The notes under the pieces were generated by a model, which was given only the letters and a program-made list of their open reading frames with translations, made no database searches and was not told the DNA's origin. The position numbers were made by a program, and so were the translations under genes. From NCBI RefSeq assembly GCF_042684645.1, contig NZ_JBHULV010000014.1:1-64000 (forward strand): a stretch of DNA of 64,000 nt. The letters run 5' to 3'. Every line of letters starts with the position of its first letter. Within the stretch, counting starts at the first letter, position 1. Source of the DNA: Pseudopedobacter alpinus (GTDB lineage: Bacteria > Bacteroidota > Bacteroidia > Sphingobacteriales > Sphingobacteriaceae). Shown one piece after another: positions 24,713 through 34,053 of the stretch.

Positions 24713-26644
24713 TTATTTGGCAATTAAATCATTGTTAATCATGTGGTCATTGTACTGCTGTATAAACGCTTTTAGGTGCTGCTCCATTTTCTCCACTTGT
24801 ATTTGAGCTGTTTCTTTAATGTCGTTTTTAAGAAAAATATCATCCTTATAATTGAATAGCTTTAGTACTTTATCGTTCCTGTAAATCATTAAGTAATTGC
24901 CCATTATGATTTGATAATCGCCATTTATGGTATTTATTACAAATTGATTTTCGCTAGGTTTCAACATATCGTTACCAAAAGCGAAATAGGGTTTATCATA
25001 ATGTAAGTAATTCATAATTGTTGGTAAAATATCAATTTGTTGCACAGGCCTATCAATTTCTCCTTTTAAGTTACCACTGGGATCGAATATCATGATGGGT
25101 ACTGCAAAGGCTCCTAATAATGTTTTATACTCATCATGCCAGGCAACAGTAGAATGGTCTGCTGTAATTACGAATATCGTGTTTTTGTACCAAGCAGATT
25201 TTTGGGCTGCCTGAAAAAACTTTTTTAAAGCCATATCAGTATAACCAATATTTTGATGAATAGGCAAAGTACCTTTCGGAAATTTGCCCTCATATTGGCT
25301 AGGTACTTTAAACGGATGATGAGAAGAAACGGTGAAAATATTACTGAAAAAGGGTTCTTTAAAAGTGTTTAATTGTTTAGCCCAATATTGTAAAAATGGT
25401 TCATCCCAGATGCCCCAAATTTGGTCAAAATCAGCATCGTTATTATATTCTGTTTTTCCATAATAGTTTTTAACGCCAGCTACATTTACAAAAGAGCTAA
25501 AACCCATAGAGCCATTTGGTGCGCCGTGGAAAAAAGAAGTATGATACCCTTCTTTACCTAATAAACTAGCTAAACTGTTAATTTTATTGCCAGAGTAATA
25601 GCCTAAAACAAACGGTTCATTTATACCTGGGATACTCGCAATTACAGATGGAAGCCCTTCTATAGATTTACGGCCATTAGCATAAGCATTGTTAAAAGAT
25701 AATGAAACAGATTTTAAAGAATCTAAAAAAGGAGCATAGCCTTTATATTTACCATTATCTAAATTTTTATTGAAACTACCAATATACTCTCTGCTAAAAC
25801 TTTCTAAAACTAATACAACAATATTTTTTTTGTTAAAGCTTTGGTTTGCTTCATTACTATTTTTTATAGGATTGTACAAACTATCTAATGCTGATTGGTT
25901 AAAATAGGATACCTTTTTTAAGGGTTTTGTTTTAACAGTTCTGATGATAGAAAATGGGGTATTGATCACAATGTTTATTTCGGCAGGGTCTGTAACAAAT
26001 TCGCCGGCATTGCTTAATGTTATTGGTCTTGTACTATGTCTAAAACCGCCTCGCATTGCGGCAATACAAAACCAAAACAACACCAGCATCATCATGGTTG
26101 TTCCAACGTAGTATGGTATAGGTTTAGAAATTATAGGAAGCCCAATTTTTATTTTTTTATACAACCATACCATTAAAAACAGCATCAAAATAAAAAATAC
26201 GGTAATGTACCAGTAGTCTAAAAATGCAAATTTGAAAAACAGCTTTGATAAATTACTTTCGTTTTCAAACTGAGAGAAAACTGAAAAAGTGGTTCTTTTT
26301 AAGGTGAAAGGATAGTAAACAATGTCGGATGTGTTTGCTAATATGCCAATGGCATTGGGTATGTAAAATAGATATGCACTTAATTTTTGGTACTTTATAT
26401 TATATACAAACTTAAAGGGTATAATTTGACTTATAATAAATAGGATGTTAACGTAGATAATTGCACTTAGATCAAACTTTAACCCACCTAAAAATATACG
26501 ATATAACTCATGAATGTTTAAGCCAGTAAATGAGTTAAGATTGAAGATTAGAAATACAGCTCTACCAACGGTATATAAAAGAAATATAATGAGTAATCTT
26601 AAAACTAAAGCAATATAGATATTACTTCTAATGTATTTTAGCAT
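24713..26644 (-). CDS. LTA synthase-family (sulfatase-fold) membrane enzyme
   Basis: The 643-residue product has five N-terminal transmembrane helices (about residues 10-230) and a large periplasmic alkaline-phosphatase-superfamily domain. Metal and nucleophile motifs: IVVLVLESFSREYIGSF (Ser in the nucleophile position), HGAPNGSMGFSSF, SSHHPFKVP and FVITADHSTVAWHDEY. In Firmicutes the family polymerises glycerol phosphate; in Gram-negative bacteria relatives add phosphoethanolamine or phosphoglycerol to glycans or lipids, so the envelope substrate here is open. It is preceded by a strong -7 box at 26670-26677. Confidence 0.85.
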   Translation of the reverse strand: MLKYIRSNIYIALVLRLLIIFLLYTVGRAVFLIFNLNSFTGLNIHELYRIFLGGLKFDLSAIIYVNILFIISQIIPFKFVYNIKYQKLSAYLFYIPNAIGILANTSDIVYYPFTLKRTTFSVFSQFENESNLSKLFFKFAFLDYWYITVFFILMLFLMVWLYKKIKIGLPIISKPIPYYVGTTMMMLVLFWFCIAAMRGGFRHSTRPITLSNAGEFVTDPAEINIVINTPFSIIRTVKTKPLKKVSYFNQSALDSLYNPIKNSNEANQSFNKKNIVVLVLESFSREYIGSFNKNLDNGKYKGYAPFLDSLKSVSLSFNNAYANGRKSIEGLPSVIASIPGINEPFVLGYYSGNKINSLASLLGKEGYHTSFFHGAPNGSMGFSSFVNVAGVKNYYGKTEYNNDADFDQIWGIWDEPFLQYWAKQLNTFKEPFFSNIFTVSSHHPFKVPSQYEGKFPKGTLPIHQNIGYTDMALKKFFQAAQKSAWYKNTIFVITADHSTVAWHDEYKTLLGAFAVPIMIFDPSGNLKGEIDRPVQQIDILPTIMNYLHYDKPYFAFGNDMLKPSENQFVINTINGDYQIIMGNYLMIYRNDKVLKLFNYKDDIFLKNDIKETAQIQVEKMEQHLKAFIQQYNDHMINNDLIAK

Positions 26645-26669
26645 TTTTGGCCTAGTTGTTTTAACGGCG

Positions 26670-26677
26670 CAAAGTTA
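26670..26677 (-). promoter_or_regulatory. -7 box for the LTA synthase-like gene
   Basis: Reads TAACTTTGC on the minus strand, a full match to TAnnTTTG, 25 nt upstream of the ATG at 26644. Confidence 0.45.
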
Positions 26678-26797
26678 AATTAAAATTAATGTTAAATTTT
26701 AATTAATAAATATGATATGGTTGACTAAATATCTATATAAAAGGTTACAAAATTAACCTTTTGTATATTTCATGTTATGAAACTAAAACGGATATAT

Positions 26798-29608
26798 CTA
26801 CGCGTTAAGATGGATTTTAATTTTTGTCATCAATTCTTCGGGTTTAAAAGGCTTTAATTGAAAGTCATTCATTCCGCAAGCCTCAATTTCGTCTAAATTA
26901 TCTTCAAGTATTGAAGCGGTTAATGCAATAATTGGTAATTTTTTATAGTATTCTTCGGGTTGTTGTCTTATTTTTTTGGTTGTCTCGTAGCCATTCATAT
27001 CAGGCATGTGTACATCCATTAATACCAAATCAAACGCTTGGGTTTTTAATAATTCAATTGCATTAAAACCGCTGTCTGTAGTGGTAACCGTTAAACCATA
27101 TTTAGTTAAAACTTTGCGGGCTAATAGTGTATTGATATCGTTATCATCAACCACTAAAATTTTTGCATTTATATTTTTTATAACTTCGGGCGTTACCATT
27201 GTATCTGTGTGAATTCCTTCTTTAAATTCATTAAAAATAAGGTTAAATGTAAATTCTGTGCCTTTGCCTAAGGTACTTGCTACTGATATTTCACCTCCAT
27301 ATAAGGTTATGAGTTTTTGAGAAATAGATAGTCCTAAGCCAGAACCACCATATTTTCTTGATGTATTGGTTTCTGCTTGGGTAAAAGGTTCAAAAATAGA
27401 ATCTAACTTAGCTTCGGCAATTCCTATACCTGTGTCTTTTATTTTAAACTGAAGATTAATTTTTTGGTGTTGAGCTTCTAATAAATTAACTTCTATTGAT
27501 ATTGAACCATGTTCAGTAAACTTAATAGCGTTGTTAATTAAATTTACTAATATTTGATATAAACGGGTTTTATCACCTCGTATTAAATCTGGTATTTTAT
27601 CACTTACGAAATATGTAATGCTTATGTCTTTTTCTTTAATTTTAAACGCAAAAGTGTTAACAATGTCTTTTAGCAAGTCTCTAACAGATAGACGCTTATT
27701 TTCTAACTCCATCTTTCCGACTTCAATTTTAGAAAAATCTAGTATGTCATTTATCAAATTCAATAAATTATCTGCCGAAAATTTTAATAGATTGATGGAT
27801 TGTACTTGAGTTTCTAATTTTTCTTCTTCGTTTAAAATATTCGATAAACCAATTACAGCATTTAAAGGAGTTCGTATTTCATGGCTCATTATAGATATGA
27901 ACGTCTCTTTTGCTTTACTTAGTTGTAAGGCTTCTTCTTTAGATGCTAATAGCTGAATTTCTATTTGCTTACGATTTGTAACATCTGTAATAATTTCAAT
28001 CTGGTGGTATTGATTTTTAGCTTCATCATGTAGAGGAGTATTTGATATAGATAGCCAAACCTCGGTGCCATCTTTTTTGTAAACTTTTAACTCTATAGTA
28101 TAAGGTTTATGCTTTAAAGCCTCTTCTCTTACTAATTCTAATAATTGCTTATCTGTTTCTTTACCTTTAACAATATCGCCTAATTTATAACCAATAACTT
28201 CTTCATTACTATAGCCTAAAATATTTTCTAAAGCTTCATTTATCCAATTTACCTCTCCATTTTCATCGCAAATGCAAACCCCATTATTGGTTTTGCTGGC
28301 TACTAAGGATAGTAATTCTAACTGTTTTTCAGATTCTTTGCGTTTAGTAACATCTATTATAATTTCTATTAAACTTTCAACTTCTCCTTTAATATCTAAA
28401 ATTATAGTGTTATGTATAGAAAGCCATATTTCTTGTCCGTCTTTTTTGTAGGCCAATAACTCTATCGCAAACGACTTTTTATTTTCTGTTTCTTTTCTGG
28501 CCTTTACTACTATTTCTTTATTAGTTTCTTTACCAACAATTACATCACCTAATTTTTTGTTGGTTAAATCATTTAAGTTAAAACCAGTAATTTTTGTAAA
28601 AGCGTGGTTTACCCAAATTACTTCACCATCTGGTTTGCTAATAACCACGCCATTGTTAATTTTACTGGCTACTGTAGATAACTGGTTTAAGTTTTTTAAA
28701 ATTTCTTTTTGTTTGGTAATTTCTCTTCCAATAATATACCAACGTCTAGCTTTCGTTACTGCATTCCAACTTATCCACTTAATCTCGTTGTTTTTAGATT
28801 TAATTCTGGTTTCAACCTCAAAATTTTTAATCTTATTTTTGAGGTTTCTGGCGGCTAATTCTAAAACTGATTTTTTATCTTCTTTAACAATAAATTCAGA
28901 AATGTTTAATCCAATACATTCTTCAGGGTGATAACCGAAAATTTGGAGAGATGTATTATTTATGCTGGTGATTTCTACTTTATCATTTAAAATGCATATT
29001 AAATCTGGTGATGAATTAAATAGAATATTATAATCATCAGTAATTTTGTTAGATTGATGTTTTTGGATATTTCTTTTTCTAAGCTCTAAAACATTTAGTA
29101 CCTGTGCAGAAAGAGCGTTAAAAGATGTTATTTGGGCTGTATTTAACACTTTTTCTATTTCACTACAAACACATAATGTTCCTATAACTTGTGCTTTAGA
29201 TATTAGCGGGATACCAGCATAAAACTTCAATGGTATATTTTTGTTTTCACAAAGAAATTTAGTTTTTGGGTGTGTTTGAATGTTAGCAATTTGTAAAAAT
29301 TGTTTTTCTTCAATAGTAACCTTACAAACAGTTTCGTTTAATGAAATTACTAGTGGAGCAAAACCTTTAGCAAAACGTATTTCTTGCCTATTATCTTCAA
29401 TAAATGATATAAATGCCAAGTCACATTCGCAAATGTAACTGGCTAATTCTAGTAAATTATTAAATTGATCATCAGAATTTCTATTATACAAATCATAATC
29501 ATCCATAATTTTATTAGGATGATTATGATTTGTTAAAGTTTCAAGATCTTCTTCTGATGATTTCAAATCTAGGTTATTTATAAAGGGGATGTTTAGCCAT
29601 CCACGCAT
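26798..29608 (-). CDS. Hybrid sensor histidine kinase (GAF-PAS3-HK-REC)
   Basis: The product has up to 936 residues. Domain order: GAF (about 50-190, CECDLAFISFIEDNRQEIRF), three PAS domains with PAC-like tails (about 195-545, the second and third carrying NNGVVISKPDGEVIWVNHAF and NNGVCICDENGEVNW). A HisKA domain with the phospho-His in SHEIRTPLNAVIG follows, then a HATPase (N-box NAIKFTEHG, G-boxes DTGIGI and GGSGLGLSI), and a receiver with DDND and phospho-acceptor LVLMDVHMPDMNGYE. There is no transmembrane helix, so it is a cytoplasmic sensor. The longest reading overlaps glyA by 35 nt; a shorter start at MDDYDLYN (29506) is equally plausible. No separate response regulator or DNA-binding output is adjacent. 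Confidence 0.92.
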   Translation of the reverse strand: MRGWLNIPFINNLDLKSSEEDLETLTNHNHPNKIMDDYDLYNRNSDDQFNNLLELASYICECDLAFISFIEDNRQEIRFAKGFAPLVISLNETVCKVTIEEKQFLQIANIQTHPKTKFLCENKNIPLKFYAGIPLISKAQVIGTLCVCSEIEKVLNTAQITSFNALSAQVLNVLELRKRNIQKHQSNKITDDYNILFNSSPDLICILNDKVEITSINNTSLQIFGYHPEECIGLNISEFIVKEDKKSVLELAARNLKNKIKNFEVETRIKSKNNEIKWISWNAVTKARRWYIIGREITKQKEILKNLNQLSTVASKINNGVVISKPDGEVIWVNHAFTKITGFNLNDLTNKKLGDVIVGKETNKEIVVKARKETENKKSFAIELLAYKKDGQEIWLSIHNTIILDIKGEVESLIEIIIDVTKRKESEKQLELLSLVASKTNNGVCICDENGEVNWINEALENILGYSNEEVIGYKLGDIVKGKETDKQLLELVREEALKHKPYTIELKVYKKDGTEVWLSISNTPLHDEAKNQYHQIEIITDVTNRKQIEIQLLASKEEALQLSKAKETFISIMSHEIRTPLNAVIGLSNILNEEEKLETQVQSINLLKFSADNLLNLINDILDFSKIEVGKMELENKRLSVRDLLKDIVNTFAFKIKEKDISITYFVSDKIPDLIRGDKTRLYQILVNLINNAIKFTEHGSISIEVNLLEAQHQKINLQFKIKDTGIGIAEAKLDSIFEPFTQAETNTSRKYGGSGLGLSISQKLITLYGGEISVASTLGKGTEFTFNLIFNEFKEGIHTDTMVTPEVIKNINAKILVVDDNDINTLLARKVLTKYGLTVTTTDSGFNAIELLKTQAFDLVLMDVHMPDMNGYETTKKIRQQPEEYYKKLPIIALTASILEDNLDEIEACGMNDFQLKPFKPEELMTKIKIHLNA

Positions 29609-30845
29609 TAACTTTGTTACGGATATCTTTTAATAAGGTTTCATCTTTATGGTTAATGATAGCTTCATCAATAAACCCAACAATTTGAACCATATCTGTT
29701 TCAACTAATCCTCTACTTGTTATTGCAGCAGTACCAACTCTAATGCCAGATGTTACAAATGGAGATCTTTTATCAAATGGAACCATGTTTTTATTAACGG
29801 TAATATCTGCTTTACCTAAAGCTTCTTCTGCTAATTTACCAGTAATGTCTTTGTTGCTTAAATCTATAAGCATTAAATGGTTATCTGTACCGCCAGAAAT
29901 TAAATGGTAACCTTTTGCTACTAAAGCTTGCGCCATTGCATCTGCATTTCTCTTTACCTGCGTAATGTATGCTTTATATTCATCACTTAAAGCCTCGCCA
30001 AATGCAATTGCTTTTGCTGCAATAATATGCTCTAATGGGCCACCTTGTGTACCCGGAAAAACAGCACCGTCCAAAATAGCCGACATTTTTTTGACTTCAC
30101 CTTTTGGTGTTTTTAAACCCCAAGGATTTTCAAAGTCATTACCCATCATTATTAAGCCACCACGCGGGCCTCTTAATGTTTTATGAGTAGTTGTAGTAAC
30201 TATATGGCAATGTGGGAGTGGATTTTTTAATAAACCTTTAGCTATAAAGCCAGACGGATGAGAAATATCAGCTAAAACTAAAGCGCCAATTTCATCGGCA
30301 ACAGCTCTAATAAATTCATAATCCCAATCTCTAGAGTAAGCAGAAGCACCACAAATAATTAATTTTGGTTTTTCTCTTAATGCAATTTCTTCTAATTGTT
30401 TGTAATCAATTAAGCCCGTTTCTTCCTGTACTCCGTAAAAAAATGGTTGGTATAATTTTCCTGAAAAATTAACAGGAGAGCCGTGTGTTAAATGACCTCC
30501 GTGAGATAAATCAAAACCTAAAATTTTATCTCCAGCGTTTAAAACTGCCAATAAAACTGCTGCATTTGCTTGTGCTCCAGAGTGTGGTTGTACGTTTGCC
30601 CATGCTGCGCCAAATAATTCTTTTGCTCTCTCAATAGCAATAGTTTCTATTTCATCTACAACTTCACAACCACCGTAATATCTTTTTCCGGGTAAACCTT
30701 CAGCATATTTGTTTGTTAAAACAGAACCTGCTGCTTCCATAACTTGCTTACTTACAAAGTTTTCTGATGCAATAAGTTCTATTCCGTTTTCTTGGCGCTC
30801 TTGTTCTTTTTCAATTAGGTTAAAAATTAATTGATCTCTTTTCAT
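29574..30845 (-). CDS. glyA: Serine hydroxymethyltransferase
   Basis: The 423-residue PLP enzyme interconverts serine and glycine with tetrahydrofolate, supplying one-carbon units. It has the N-terminal IELIASENFVSKQVMEA, NKYAEGLPGKRYYGGCE, the PLP-lysine motif VTTTTHKTLRGPRGG and GGTDNHLMLID. Length is normal. Its 3' end overlaps the possible longest reading of the kinase gene downstream. Confidence 0.97.
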   Translation of the reverse strand: MKRDQLIFNLIEKEQERQENGIELIASENFVSKQVMEAAGSVLTNKYAEGLPGKRYYGGCEVVDEIETIAIERAKELFGAAWANVQPHSGAQANAAVLLAVLNAGDKILGFDLSHGGHLTHGSPVNFSGKLYQPFFYGVQEETGLIDYKQLEEIALREKPKLIICGASAYSRDWDYEFIRAVADEIGALVLADISHPSGFIAKGLLKNPLPHCHIVTTTTHKTLRGPRGGLIMMGNDFENPWGLKTPKGEVKKMSAILDGAVFPGTQGGPLEHIIAAKAIAFGEALSDEYKAYITQVKRNADAMAQALVAKGYHLISGGTDNHLMLIDLSNKDITGKLAEEALGKADITVNKNMVPFDKRSPFVTSGIRVGTAAITSRGLVETDMVQIVGFIDEAIINHKDETLLKDIRNKVNAWMAKHPLYK

Positions 30846-30972
30846 GAATTTTTATTAAATTTTTAATATTATTACAAGCTTGTAGAGTAATACACTCGTT
30901 TTTTAGTTTTATTTTAACTGAAATAAAGCCCTAAATTAGACATTTTACTGCATTTTTTGAATTAAAAATTAC

Positions 30973-31995
30973 ATGAGCACAATAAACTTCGTAATCATTG
31001 GTATTGGTAATATTGGAACAAAGTATGTTAACCTTATCAATGGTTTTAAAGATGCTGAATTGGTAGCTGCTGTTGATATTAATTTTAATTCCAGAAAAGC
31101 AGTAAATAAATTAATCCCTTTTTTTATTTCTGTAGATGATTTTATTGCAGCTAAAATTCCGGCTGATGTTGTATGTATTTGTACGCCTAATGGCTTACAT
31201 GCACAACACACTATAGCTTGTTTAAATGCAGGGTACCATGTAGTTTGTGAAAAACCAATTGCATTAAAAACCGAGGATGTTGAGCGAATGATGGTAGCAG
31301 AAAAAAAATCGGGGAAAATGGTTTTTGCAGTAATGCAAAATAGATACAGCCCAGTTGCTATTTGGTTAAAAAAGTTGATGAAAAACAAATTATTGGGTAA
31401 TATTTTAATGTTACAGATTAATTGTTTTTGGAACAGAAACCAACAATATTACAATGATTCGCCATGGAGAGGAACTAGAGAAATTGGTGGTGGACCATTA
31501 TATTCTCAGTTTAGTCATTTTATTGACTTGATGATATGGCTTTGCGGAGATCCGGTAGATATTAGTAGTGATTTATATACTTTAAAGCCCGAAATAAAAA
31601 CAGCATTTAATGATAGCGGAATGATAAAATTTACTTTTAGAGATGGGGGTAAAGGCGTATTTAATTTTAGTAACGCTGCTTATGAAACTAATGTTGAAAG
31701 TAGTTTAACCATTATAGGTTCTGAAGGAAACGTGAAAGTAGGAGGGCAGTATATGGAGAAATTGGATTTTGTGAATTTAAAAGAGAATTTTGAAATTCCT
31801 GTTTTTAATCAAATTACTCAAGCAAATAACTACAATTATTACCAAGGCTCTGCCGATAAACACGATGTATTTTTAACAAGAGTAATAGAATGTATTCATA
31901 AAGGGGTTAAACCAGAAATAGGTTTAGAAGATGAATTACATGTAATTAATTTTATTGAACAGGCTTTGTTTTTTGCTGAAGCCAAAAGTTATTAA
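30973..31995 (+). CDS. Gfo/Idh/MocA-family sugar oxidoreductase
   Basis: The 340-residue NAD(P)-dependent dehydrogenase has an N-terminal Rossmann domain (VIIGIGNIGTKY), the family EKPIAL motif with the catalytic Lys near residue 95, and GGGPLYSQFSHFIDLMIWL, where the catalytic His lies. The closest functional relatives appear to be the WlbA/WbpB group that oxidise UDP-GlcNAc-uronates at C3 for surface glycan precursors, but this is a guess from sequence feel. Its last 44 nt overlap the end of the convergent scpA. Confidence 0.8.
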   Translation: MSTINFVIIGIGNIGTKYVNLINGFKDAELVAAVDINFNSRKAVNKLIPFFISVDDFIAAKIPADVVCICTPNGLHAQHTIACLNAGYHVVCEKPIALKTEDVERMMVAEKKSGKMVFAVMQNRYSPVAIWLKKLMKNKLLGNILMLQINCFWNRNQQYYNDSPWRGTREIGGGPLYSQFSHFIDLMIWLCGDPVDISSDLYTLKPEIKTAFNDSGMIKFTFRDGGKGVFNFSNAAYETNVESSLTIIGSEGNVKVGGQYMEKLDFVNLKENFEIPVFNQITQANNYNYYQGSADKHDVFLTRVIECIHKGVKPEIGLEDELHVINFIEQALFFAEAKSY

Positions 31996-32713
31996 AACCA
32001 AGTCCAATTTGAATGTTAGCCAACTCTTGTTGCAACATTTCTAACATTGCTAAAAAGTTATATACAAACTGCACCTTATCTTTAGAAATACTCATCAAAT
32101 TATTGAAGTCCATTTTTTGATTGATTGCCAATAGCTCCCCAATTTTTATTTTTTGTTCTTCAATGCTGTAAGGATATTTTTCTACTGTATGAGTCACAGC
32201 TTTAGCCCTAATTTGGTAATTGGCCATTGTTTTATGGTAAGATTTTAGCAACTTATACAAATCAAATGAAGTAAAACCTTCGGTTTGGTCAGTTTCTGAT
32301 AAAAGAATTTTTACATCTTCTAAAATATTTCCTCTCTTTAATTTAAAAAACCTTTCTTCTTCAAATTTTTTAAGATCTTCTGCAGCTTCTTTAAATCTTT
32401 TATATGCTAACAATCTTTTAACCAAATCTTCTTTTAAATCTATTTCTTCACCTTTTTCATTCAATTCTGGCCGAGGTAATAACATTTTAGCTTTTATACG
32501 CATTAATGTTGATGCCACAAAAATAAACTCACTAGCCAGCTCAATATTTAAAGCATTTAGCTGGTGCAGATAGTTCAAAAAATCGTCGGTTATTTTTGAA
32601 ATAGGGATGTTGTAAATGTCCAATTCGTCTTTTTCAATAAAGAACAATAACAAATCAAACGGACCTTCAAAAATGGGAAGTTTAATGGAGAAATCTTCTA
32701 CTTCAACAGACAT
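31952..32713 (-). CDS. scpA: Segregation and condensation protein A
   Basis: The 253-residue kleisin subunit of the SMC-ScpAB chromosome condensin has the N-terminal FEGPFDLLLFFIEKDELDIYNIPISKI signature and FIFVASTLMRIKAKMLLPRP, an acidic linker and a C-terminal winged helix that binds SMC. scpB is not adjacent. It overlaps the convergent oxidoreductase gene by 44 nt at the 3' ends. A -7 box (TATATTTG) lies at 32750-32757. Confidence 0.93.
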   Translation of the reverse strand: MSVEVEDFSIKLPIFEGPFDLLLFFIEKDELDIYNIPISKITDDFLNYLHQLNALNIELASEFIFVASTLMRIKAKMLLPRPELNEKGEEIDLKEDLVKRLLAYKRFKEAAEDLKKFEEERFFKLKRGNILEDVKILLSETDQTEGFTSFDLYKLLKSYHKTMANYQIRAKAVTHTVEKYPYSIEEQKIKIGELLAINQKMDFNNLMSISKDKVQFVYNFLAMLEMLQQELANIQIGLGFNNFWLQQKTKPVQ

Positions 32714-32749
32714 TAAGCTATAACTCTAAATTATTTTAAAAATTGAAAT

Positions 32750-32757
32750 CAAATATA
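32750..32757 (-). promoter_or_regulatory. -7 box for scpA
   Basis: Reads TATATTTG on the minus strand, 36 nt upstream of the ATG at 32713. Confidence 0.4.
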
Positions 32758-32840
32758 GCAAGTGATACTGAAATTAGAGCGTTTTAACGCTTGATGTTGC
32801 CTATAATGTAAGAATGAATTTGCCTTCCTCCAGTTTTAAT

Positions 32841-33196
32841 GATTTTGGTGGAAGTTTGTTAAGCAATAAAACCTATAAGGTTTTTGAAACCTTATAGGTT
32901 TAGAAGGATAGGAAAAATTCAAAAGGCCTTTCCGCCGGCAATGAGGCGGGAAGATTTTAATTCAAAGAACAAATCAAAAAAGATGGATAACCGTAAACCA
33001 AGCGAGAAGCAATCAACACAGGGATCGTCACCTCACCCCATCGCAAAACCCGACGCTTCACTCGTCACAATGACGCGGTTGTGGAAGGCAGTTCGTGTTA
33101 ATGGGAGTATTGTAAAAAGGATTCCCAAAAGCAATAACCATTCATTACCGTCAAATTCCGCCTTGTTTTATGCGGTAGGGATGCAGAAACTAGAGC
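32841..33196. repeat. 355-bp direct repeat, copy A
   Basis: Nearly identical to 33561-33915. It starts GATTTTGGTGGAAGTTTG, then has a 15-bp perfect hairpin (32869-32901, AAACCTATAAGGTTT and complement), a TTTCCGCCGGCAATGAGGCGGG block, a stretch around AGATGGATAACCGTAAACC, and ends near GATGCAGAAACTAGAGC. ORFs here are low-complexity translations of the repeat and are not accepted as genes. Confidence 0.85.
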
Positions 33197-33232
33197 AAAA
33201 TGTTAACCGCTTCATATATTGTGGAAAAAGCC

Positions 33233-33268
33233 TCACCCCAGCCCTCTCCGAAGGAGAGGGTGAGCTTA
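33233..33268. repeat. Short GC-rich palindrome shared with 35.8 kb
   Basis: CCCTCTCC-GAA-GGAGAGGG inside a longer CTCACC...GGTGAG palindrome. A variant with the same CCTCACCCCAGCCCTCTCC core is at about 35767-35803. It looks like a dispersed extragenic repeat, possibly able to terminate transcription. Confidence 0.6.
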
Positions 33269-33399
33269 TCAATTGGAAACTTGCAGTCAGCAAAGTAAAT
33301 GTAACCTTTCCGCTGGCAATGATTTAACAAAACATTACAAATAATTGAAACACCAAAAATCCAGATTCTTCCAATTAAGCACCAATCTTAAATTACTGT

Positions 33400-33556
33400 A
33401 AATTCCGCCTTGTTTTATGCGGCAGAGATGCAGAAACTAGAGCACTTCCTTTGTATCAGAAAACGCCAGCCTACCGCAGGCAGGCAGCGGAGAGTTTATT
33501 CAATCTGTTTATTGTTTTTTAAAGGCTTTCATGTATTCGCTCCGCTCGGGTTTGGG
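33400..33556. repeat. Mosaic intergenic repeat block
   Basis: Contains AATTCCGCCTTGTTTTATGC, then a GCCTACCGCAGGCAGGCAG palindrome and a GCGGAGAGTTT segment, then TATTCGCTCCGCTCGGGTTTGG. The same ordered blocks recur at 35970-36140, and parts at 33875-33960 and 35503-35600. Confidence 0.6.
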
Positions 33557-33560
33557 TAGT

Positions 33561-33915
33561 GATTTTGGTGGAAGTTTGTTAAGCAATAAAACCTATAAGG
33601 TTTCAAAAACCTTATAGGTTTAGAAGGATAGGAAAAATTTAAAAGCCAACCGCCGGCAATGAGGCGGGAAGATTATAATTCTAAGAACAAATCAAAAAAG
33701 ATGGATAACCGTAAACCAAGCGAGAAGCAATCAACACAAGGATCGTCACCTCACCCCAGCGCAAAATTAGACGCTTCACTCGTCACAATGACGCGGTCGT
33801 GGAAGGCAGTTCGTGTTAATGGGAGTATTGTAAAAAGGATTCCCAAAAGCAATAACCCTTGGTTAACGGTGAATTCCGCATTGTTTTATGCGGTAGCGAT
33901 ACAGAAATTAAAGCA
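33561..33915. repeat. 355-bp direct repeat, copy B
   Basis: Second copy of the repeat at 32841-33196, with the same hairpin at 33589-33618 and compensating changes in its loop. The sequences diverge by scattered substitutions and small indels, which breaks any shared reading frame and argues against coding. Confidence 0.85.
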
Positions 33916-34053
33916 CTGCCATTGTAGCAGAAAACGCAGCGGCGGCTCTTTGTTACTTTTGAGCTGCAGCAAAAGTAATAGCCTTTCCGCCGGCAATGAG
34001 GCGGGGAGATTACCACTTAAAGCAATACATTCAAAAGAAAAAATCAAGAAAAA

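Noticed and set aside
32884..33327. 147-codon ORF
   Set aside because: Translation of the 355-bp repeat; the second copy does not preserve the frame throughout and there is no recognisable domain.
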